This document shows, piece by piece, positions 58,578-64,000 of a DNA stretch of 64,000 nucleotides. The translations under genes and the position numbers were made by a program. A model generated the notes under the pieces. It did not search any database, was not told the DNA's origin, and worked only from the letters and a program-made list of their open reading frames with translations. Within the stretch, counting starts at the first letter, position 1. Each line of letters begins with the position of its first letter. The DNA comes from Microbulbifer litoralis (lineage in GTDB: Bacteria; Pseudomonadota; Gammaproteobacteria; Pseudomonadales; Cellvibrionaceae): positions 62,001 through 126,000 of the forward strand of contig NZ_JALKCV010000007.1 in assembly GCF_023634065.1 (NCBI RefSeq), read 5' to 3'.

Positions 58578-59583
58578 TTCCGCCAGGCCCCGCCGCTCGC
58601 AGCGGCCGGCGCCGGAGCCCAAGGCCCAGCGCAGTACCGGCGCCATTGCCGCGCGCACCGGCCTCGGCGACCGCTGGCGCGCCTGGCTGGGGCACCACCG
58701 CGAGATGGCCGGCGAGTCCCTGCGGCGCTTCTTCGCCACGCCGCTGGCCAGCGGCATGACCGCGCTGGTGATCGCCATCGCCCTGGCGCTGCCGGCGGCG
58801 CTGCAACTGGGGCTGGTCAACTTCCAGCGCGCCGTGGCCGGCTGGGACGGCCAGCCGCAGATCTCGGTCTTCCTGCACAGGGACGCGCGCGAGGCAGCCG
58901 TGGAATCCTTTGCGGAAGAGCTGCGCGCAGACGCCGATATCGCCGAGGTGACTTATATTTCGCCCGAGGAGGCGCTGGCAGAGTTCCAGCAGAGCTCCGG
59001 TCTCGGCGATGCCATGACAGGTCTGGACAACAATCCCCTGCCGGCCGTGTTGCTGGTGCGGCCGCGGGATACGGCCGAAGAGCGCCTGGAGGCGCTGGCG
59101 GAGCGGCTGCGCGACAGCGCCATGACCGACGCGGTGGTATTGGATATGGCCTGGGTGCAGCGCCTGGCGCAGCTGACCGAACTGGGTCGACGCCTGTCCG
59201 CCGGCCTGGCGGCGCTGCTGGCGCTGGGGGTGCTGCTGGTAGTGGTGAATACGATACGCCTGCATATCGAGAACCGCCGCGAGGAGATACTGGTGGTCAA
59301 GCTGGTGGGTGCCACCGACGCCTTCGTGCGCCGCCCGTTCCTGTACAGCGGCCTCTGCTACGGCTTTTTCGGCGGCCTGCTGGCGTGGCTGCTGGTGGCC
59401 GCTGGCGTGGCACTGCTGTCCGGGCCGGTGGCCGGCCTGTCGTCGTCCTACGGCAGCGGCTATGCGTTGCGCGGCCCCGGCCCGAGCTACCTGCTGGCGC
59501 TGACCGCCGGTGCCGCGCTGCTGGGCCTGATCGGTGCCTGGCTGGCCGTGGCGCGGCATATCAAGGCCATCGAGCCTCGCTAG
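58543..59583 (+). CDS. ftsX: Cell division protein FtsX
   Basis: A 346-aa inner-membrane partner of FtsE. A basic N-terminal tail of about 65 residues is followed by helix 1 (about 73-95) and the periplasmic ECD, which contacts the amidase activator (QISVFLHRDAREAAVESFAE). Then come three helices with the FtsX permease core (LALGVLLVVVNTIRLHIENR, EEILVVKLVGATDAFVRRPF). The ATG lies inside the end of ftsE; a start after the overlap would remove part of the N-terminal tail. Confidence 0.94.
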   Translation: MEPRAVKQPTPSSARPRRSQRPAPEPKAQRSTGAIAARTGLGDRWRAWLGHHREMAGESLRRFFATPLASGMTALVIAIALALPAALQLGLVNFQRAVAGWDGQPQISVFLHRDAREAAVESFAEELRADADIAEVTYISPEEALAEFQQSSGLGDAMTGLDNNPLPAVLLVRPRDTAEERLEALAERLRDSAMTDAVVLDMAWVQRLAQLTELGRRLSAGLAALLALGVLLVVVNTIRLHIENRREEILVVKLVGATDAFVRRPFLYSGLCYGFFGGLLAWLLVAAGVALLSGPVAGLSSSYGSGYALRGPGPSYLLALTAGAALLGLIGAWLAVARHIKAIEPR

Positions 59584-59820
59584 AAGCGATCTGACCATCG
59601 GGTCACATTAAAGAAGTGCAAAGTCGTCGCAAAGGCGGAACCCACCCTGTGGATAACCCCTCTAAGAGCCCGTATTGCAACGGCTCCAGCGCTGGCAGAC
59701 CGGGCTTCCTAAGCCGGTCGCGCTAGTGCTAAACTGGAGCCGATCCGTCCCCCGGCTGACCGCGGGGACAGCCGCCAGGCCCGGCGCCGGCGGCAGAAAA
59801 CCATGAGAGGAGAGACCTGA

Positions 59821-60675
59821 ATGGGAACCAGCCTGCAGCCAGTCCACACACTGTCTCCGGGTGCCGACCTGAACGCCTATATCCAGACCGTCAGCAGCTT
59901 CGAGGTGCTGAGCGCGGAGGAAGAGAAGCGGCTGGCCGAGGACCTCTACTATCGCGAAAACCTGGACGCGGCGCGCCAGCTGGTGATGTCGCACCTGCGC
60001 TTCGTGGTGCATATCGCCAAATCCTACTCCGGCTACGGCCTGAACCAGGGCGACCTGATCCAGGAGGGCAACGTCGGCCTGATGAAGGCGGTCAAGCGCT
60101 TCAACCCGGAAAAGGGCGTGCGCCTGGTGTCCTTCGCCGTGCACTGGATCAAGGCCGAGATTCACGAGTTCATCCTGCGCAACTGGCGCATCGTCAAGAT
60201 CGCCACCACCAAGGCGCAGCGCAAACTGTTCTTCAACCTGCGCGGCCAGAAGAAAAAACTCGCCTGGCTGACCAGCGCCGAAGCCAAGGCGGTGGCGGAA
60301 GACCTGAACGTGGACGTCAACCACGTGCACGAGATGGAGGGCCGCCTGGCCGCCCACGACGCCGCCTTCGATGCCGGCGCGGACGACGATGACGACAGCG
60401 CCTGGCAGGCACCGGCCCACTACCTGGAAGACCGCAGTTTCGATCCGGCGGCGCAGCTGGAACGGGACAACTGGCAGGCCACCAACCTCAGCAGCCTGGG
60501 CCTGGCGCTGAAACAGCTGGACGATCGCAGCCGCGACATCATCCAGGCGCGCTGGCTGTCCGAAGGGAAGTCCACCCTGCACGAACTGGCCGACAAGTAC
60601 GGCGTCTCCGCCGAGCGCATCCGCCAACTGGAGAAAAACGCGATGAAAAAAGTGCGCGCGGCCATGGAGGCTTGA
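59821..60675 (+). CDS. rpoH: RNA polymerase heat-shock sigma factor RpoH (sigma-32)
   Basis: A 284-aa sigma factor for chaperone and protease genes. Region 2: [60 protein letters not shown]. The RpoH box [14 protein letters not shown] is intact, and region 4.2 has [20 protein letters not shown]. The gap 59584-59820 has no gene; promoters there would drive it. Synteny with ftsX is universal in this class. Confidence 0.97.
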   Translation: MGTSLQPVHTLSPGADLNAYIQTVSSFEVLSAEEEKRLAEDLYYRENLDAARQLVMSHLRFVVHIAKSYSGYGLNQGDLIQEGNVGLMKAVKRFNPEKGVRLVSFAVHWIKAEIHEFILRNWRIVKIATTKAQRKLFFNLRGQKKKLAWLTSAEAKAVAEDLNVDVNHVHEMEGRLAAHDAAFDAGADDDDDSAWQAPAHYLEDRSFDPAAQLERDNWQATNLSSLGLALKQLDDRSRDIIQARWLSEGKSTLHELADKYGVSAERIRQLEKNAMKKVRAAMEA

Positions 60676-60704
60676 TCCCGGAAGCGCCCCTTTTTCCCCG
60701 AGCG

Positions 60705-60735
60705 AAAAAACCGCGCCACAGCGCGGTTTTTTTTG
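60705..60735 (+). terminator. Terminator of rpoH
   Basis: Perfect 12-bp stem AAAAAACCGCGC / GCGCGGTTTTTT with loop CACA. Confidence 0.9.
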
Positions 60736-60828
60736 TTCCCGGGCGCGCCGAGCTCCAGCTCGGCTTGCGGGCCGTAGGCCCGCCCTGGCGGAAATTGCCG
60801 AGCTGGAGCTCGGCGCACCCAGGGGAAC
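60735..60828. repeat. Multi-stem palindromic element
   Basis: Outer stem GTTCCC (60735-60740) / GGGAAC (60823-60828). Inside are a 20-bp perfect inverted repeat, 60745-60764 with 60797-60816, whose arms are themselves palindromes (GCCGAGCT / AGCTCGGC), and a central hairpin GCGGGCC-GTA-GGCCCGC (60767-60783). It could fold as a cloverleaf. It lies right after the rpoH terminator. Confidence 0.88.
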
Positions 60829-60875
60829 GCGACAGACCGTTGCGCACAGGAAATCCCCAAGTACGGAAAACCATC

Positions 60876-61271
60876 ATGACCAAACTCTACCTGTTACTCA
60901 CCGCCCTGCTCGGCGGCAGCGGCGTTATCCTTGGTGCCTTCGGCGCCCACGGCCTGCGCGGCAAAGTGGCGGAAAACCTGCTGGAGGCCTACAAGACCGG
61001 TGTCCACTACCAGTTGATCCACGCGCTGGCGCTGTTCGGCGTGGTGCTGCTGATGCAGCAGTTGGGCGAGCGTACCTCCCAGCAGGCTGCCGGCGCGCTG
61101 CTGGTCGCCGGGGCCCTGTTTGCGATTGGTGTGCTGTTTTTCTCCGGCAGCCTCTACGGCCTCACCTTCGGCGGCCCGCGCTGGCTGGGGCCGGTGACGC
61201 CACTGGGCGGGCTGTTGCTGATCGGCGGCTGGGTGGCGCTGTTTGTGGCAGCGCTGCGGTTCCCCCATTAA
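60876..61271 (+). CDS. DUF423 family membrane protein
   Basis: A 131-aa inner-membrane protein with four helices and the family signature GVILGAFGAHGLRGK near residue 16. Later helices include HYQLIHALALFGVVLLM and VTPLGGLLLIGGWVALFVAA. Start ATG 60876. Function unknown in the family. It sits between the multi-stem element and trmB. Confidence 0.9.
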   Translation: MTKLYLLLTALLGGSGVILGAFGAHGLRGKVAENLLEAYKTGVHYQLIHALALFGVVLLMQQLGERTSQQAAGALLVAGALFAIGVLFFSGSLYGLTFGGPRWLGPVTPLGGLLLIGGWVALFVAALRFPH

Positions 61272-61343
61272 CCGGGCTCCTACAGGTTTCCGGTCACGCC
61301 CCGCCATTAACTGAAACCGAATTCGCATCAGAGGTCGCGAATC

Positions 61344-62060
61344 ATGCAAGACGAGTCCGCGGAAGACTTCCCCTACCGCACCGAGTACAAGAAAAAATCC
61401 ATTCGCAGCTACGTGATTCGCGCCGGCCGCATGACCGAGGGGCAGCGTCGCGCCTTCGATACCTACTGGGGCGGGTACGGCTTGTCACTGTTCGACGGCC
61501 CGCTGGATCCGCGGGCGGCTTTCGGCCGCGAGGCGCCGTTGGTACTGGAAATCGGTTTCGGTATGGGCGACTCGCTGCTGGCAATGGCGGAGGCGGAACC
61601 GGACAAGAACTTTATCGGTATCGAGGTGCACCCGCCCGGCGTCGGCCGGCTGATCAACAATGCCGGAAAGGCCGGTGTCAAAAACCTGCGCGTCTATATG
61701 GCCGACGCTGTGGACGTGCTGAACGACTGTATCGCCGACGCGTCGCTGGACCGGTTCCAGCTCTATTTCCCCGATCCCTGGCACAAGAAAAAGCACCACA
61801 AGCGCCGCATCGTGCAGCCGGAATTCGTGCGCCTGCTGTGCACGAAACTGAAACCCGGTGGCCTGATGCACCTCGCCACCGACTGGGAAAATTACGCCGA
61901 GCATATGCTGGAAGTATTGGAAGCGGAAGAGCAGCTGGAGAATACCGCCGGTGCTGGCAACTATTCCGGGCGTCCACCCTTCCGCCCGGAAACCAAATTC
62001 GAACGCCGCGGCCAGCGCCTCGGGCACGGTGTCCGGGACCTGCTCTACCGCCGGCGGTGA
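61344..62060 (+). CDS. trmB: tRNA (guanine-46-N7)-methyltransferase TrmB
   Basis: A 238-aa enzyme that adds m7G46 to the variable loop of tRNAs. SAM motif [17 protein letters not shown] near residue 70, [13 protein letters not shown], and the catalytic/RNA-binding [16 protein letters not shown] near 145. The C-terminal [17 protein letters not shown] is typical. Length equals E. coli TrmB (239). Confidence 0.96.
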   Translation: MQDESAEDFPYRTEYKKKSIRSYVIRAGRMTEGQRRAFDTYWGGYGLSLFDGPLDPRAAFGREAPLVLEIGFGMGDSLLAMAEAEPDKNFIGIEVHPPGVGRLINNAGKAGVKNLRVYMADAVDVLNDCIADASLDRFQLYFPDPWHKKKHHKRRIVQPEFVRLLCTKLKPGGLMHLATDWENYAEHMLEVLEAEEQLENTAGAGNYSGRPPFRPETKFERRGQRLGHGVRDLLYRRR

Positions 62061-62218
62061 CTGGCGGACCATGCGCAAAGTTGTGTAACACTTCGCTGTG
62101 CCGGAGTGCCCGGCTCCGCGTTGAGAGCGCTTGAAATCACGCTGCTATTCCAGCGCTTTCTCACCTTTTCCTGTGCACTTTGGCCGTGCTCCTTTGTTTC
62201 CGAACTTGCCACGGCCCC

Positions 62219-63646
62219 CTAATCCACTTTCCTGACCGGCGGCGGGCTCCAGCTGCCATCCAGAATGGAAGGCGCTTCCTCCTTCGGCCAGTACAGGCGC
62301 AGCATCAGGTTGAAACTTCCCTCCGGCGCGGGCAGCCAATTTGCCTCCTTTTTTGGGCCCGGGTTGTCGTGCTGTATATAGAGGTCCACCGATCCGTCCG
62401 GGCTTTTGACGAGGGCATCACGCTGGCTCAGCGTATAGCGGTTGAGTGGATTGTCGACGAAGAAATATTTGTCGTTATACATGGTCAGCGACCAGAAGCC
62501 ATTGACCGGTGGCATCTGTCCTTTGGGGAAATGCATCACATAGCGGTTGGCACCGCTGTAGGCATTGCCGTCCGCATCCGTCGTTGAGGTCGGGTAGACC
62601 GCGTCTTTGGGTCTGTTGGCGCCGAGGCCGATGGCGGTGATCAGCGCCCTCTGCAGGTAGTTCGTGTCATATGTGCCCGTGTCGGTCGTAAACTGCCAGC
62701 CATTGATTTCTTTCCCTGCAGATTTGAAGTGCCCCATGATCTTTTTGTTGGCGACTTCGGGAACATCCTCCAGCGCTTTCTGTACGGCGGGATCCAGCTG
62801 GCCAGTATCAAACTCCCTGCCCGGTATTATCCCCAGCGTTTTCATTCTGGCGACCATGGGCGCATCCGCAGCGGCCGGTGGATTGTCCTGCATCAGGCGT
62901 GCGAGCAGAGTGAAGTAGTCTGCAGTTTCCAGCGCGTTGACCTGTTGGCGCACCGGCGTTTTCATATCGATGGCCGGGTTCACCTTGCCGGCTTCGGGAG
63001 TGTATTTCTTACCATGGGCACTGAGCGGTACCACGGAAATCGCGTCCTGGATTTTATGCACCCTGGCGTAATCTTCCGATGTGCCGCTGGAATAGATACG
63101 ACCCAGCAGCCAGACCATCGCGGTCGGTGATTTATATTCGGTAATACCCGCCGGCAGCTTCCCCTTCCAGTCGGGGCCGGTGATCACATAGGTTTGGGGC
63201 CCGGTGCCGGTAGTGCGTGTTCCGGGCACTTCGAAGACATTGGTCCAGCCGTCCAGCATGGGGAAAAGGTAATAGCGATCGTGGACATCGGGCAGCTTGA
63301 GTATCCAGGGCTCGCGCTCGACGTCGAGCCAGGCAACGGTATAGAGGGTATCGGCGTTGGGGGCAGTGACGTCGTGAAAAGCGGCGGTGGGATATTTCCG
63401 CACTCGCGCGAACTGTCCCATGGGCGCACGGCTGCCTTCCGGTGTGGCCACGTTGGTCATGACCCGCCGTGTCATTTCCATGGTAACGAGCGGATAGCCG
63501 TAGATATAGGCGTCGATGGCGATGGCCCTGGCCTCCTCCGGAGACATGCTGCTGCCAGTCTGTTGCCGAAGCTGTCCGGTTGCGGAGAGCGCAATCGCTA
63601 TCGCAGCAACAAAAGTACAGATGAGTGTGACATTTTTCTTACGCAT
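62219..63646 (-). CDS. Exported DUF1254/DUF1214 protein
   Basis: A 475-aa protein with an N-terminal signal or anchor (VTLICTFVAAIAIALSATG). The DUF1254 part has YIYGYPLVTMEMTRRVMTNV and TAPNADTLYTVAWLDVEREP. The DUF1214 part has GANRYVMHFPKGQMPPVNGF, WSLTMYNDKYFFVDNPLNRY and a final PEGSFNLMLRLYWPKEEAPS. The two domains occur together in a widespread family of exported proteins with no firm function. Convergent with trmB. Confidence 0.88.
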   Translation of the reverse strand: MRKKNVTLICTFVAAIAIALSATGQLRQQTGSSMSPEEARAIAIDAYIYGYPLVTMEMTRRVMTNVATPEGSRAPMGQFARVRKYPTAAFHDVTAPNADTLYTVAWLDVEREPWILKLPDVHDRYYLFPMLDGWTNVFEVPGTRTTGTGPQTYVITGPDWKGKLPAGITEYKSPTAMVWLLGRIYSSGTSEDYARVHKIQDAISVVPLSAHGKKYTPEAGKVNPAIDMKTPVRQQVNALETADYFTLLARLMQDNPPAAADAPMVARMKTLGIIPGREFDTGQLDPAVQKALEDVPEVANKKIMGHFKSAGKEINGWQFTTDTGTYDTNYLQRALITAIGLGANRPKDAVYPTSTTDADGNAYSGANRYVMHFPKGQMPPVNGFWSLTMYNDKYFFVDNPLNRYTLSQRDALVKSPDGSVDLYIQHDNPGPKKEANWLPAPEGSFNLMLRLYWPKEEAPSILDGSWSPPPVRKVD

Positions 63647-63885
63647 GGGAGTGGATTCTCCGGGATCAAGGGAATGCTCTATCGACTGCGACAGGGGGAC
63701 GTTTCTGAGATTAGATGACTGCTGATCAAGCGGAGGGACAAGTCGTGGGAATAGCTGAATCCCGGTTGCAATATGTCGCGGGAGATAGCGATAGAAATTC
63801 GCACTGGCGCGTCGTTGCGCCGCGTCTATTGTCTGCTATCTTCAATCAGACCCATTGCCGGTAAATGGACCTTCCGGAGCACACA

Positions 63886-64000
63886 ATGAAAAAAAGCCGC
63901 CAGATTTGGTCGCCCCTTTTCGGCCTGCTGTTTTTGACGATTTTCTCCGCCCCGCCCGTGTTGGCGGATGAAGAGACAACGGCGAACCTCTACCTGAATG
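63886..64000 (+). CDS. Start of a secreted protein (cut by the window end)
   Basis: ATG at 63886 preceded by CCGGAG. The 38 residues visible begin MKKSRQIWSPLFGLLFLTIF and contain a signal peptide with cleavage near PPVLA/DEE. The family cannot be judged from this part. The 239-bp gap to the divergent DUF1254 gene would hold both promoters. Confidence 0.6.
   Translation, partial: MKKSRQIWSPLFGLLFLTIFSAPPVLADEETTANLYLN

Overview
The window reads as a stretch of chromosome from a GC-rich marine-type gammaproteobacterium. The Pseudomonas-like gene order, the ubiquinone genes, the Crc homologue and the repeat content fit the Cellvibrionales, and I would guess Microbulbifer or a close relative. 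That genus call is inference: there is no rRNA gene here and no search was run. I saw no tRNA, rRNA or CRISPR array.

Layout. (1) 1-4.5 kb: the end of a phosphate uptake operon, pstC-pstA-pstB-phoU. The partner two-component system phoB-phoR lies at 10.1-12.2 kb and has a clear Pho box in front of phoB. (2) 4.6-9.7 kb: small metabolic and envelope genes (monooxygenase-fold protein, porin, M48 lipoprotein protease, DUF4265, yaaA, DUF938). (3) 12.3-15.3 kb: ubiC-ubiA, then a divergent dicarboxylate or amino acid symporter. (4) 15.3-17 kb: two tandem paralogous secreted proteins of unknown family. (5) 17-27 kb: recG, oxyR, a GlsB-like protein, two dehydrogenases, ridA, spoT, rpoZ and gmk. (6) 27-39.3 kb: an accessory block between gmk and yicC, which are neighbours in many relatives. 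Its first part is GC-rich (sterol desaturase, DUF805 protein, S8 protease). Its second part, about 31.3-39.3 kb, is visibly AT-richer: a GST/HxlR pair, a TetR-controlled tripartite efflux operon (outer-membrane lipoprotein, HlyD and MFS proteins), and the wreck of an AlpA-type integrative-element module. (7) 39.3-50.7 kb: the conserved housekeeping block yicC, rph, crc, pyrE, DUF4124, slmA, argB, algC, coaBC, radC, rpmB, rpmG. (8) 51-64 kb: mutM, DUF5993-dsbB, a broken amidohydrolase, an SMR exporter, ggt, coaD, rsmD, ftsY-ftsE-ftsX, rpoH, DUF423, trmB, a DUF1254 protein and the start of one more secreted protein.

How the genes work together. PstCAB imports phosphate, PhoU reports uptake to PhoR, and PhoB would activate its own gene through the Pho box. 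The gmk-rpoZ-spoT group links nucleotide supply, RNA polymerase and the (p)ppGpp alarm. FtsY-FtsE-FtsX-RpoH is the classic protein targeting, division and heat-shock cluster. The efflux operon has two matching palindromes between it and its TetR gene, so local repression is likely.

The most unusual feature is a composite intergenic repeat. It combines arrays of a 7-bp unit (CGGGACT), a fixed 7-bp joint, a 17-bp palindrome and a separate long stem-loop. Two copies of more than 200 bp lie in opposite orientation on either side of rpmB-rpmG, a third lies between ridA and spoT, and a bare heptamer array follows phoU. Other palindromic elements lie after DUF938, after rph and after rpoH.
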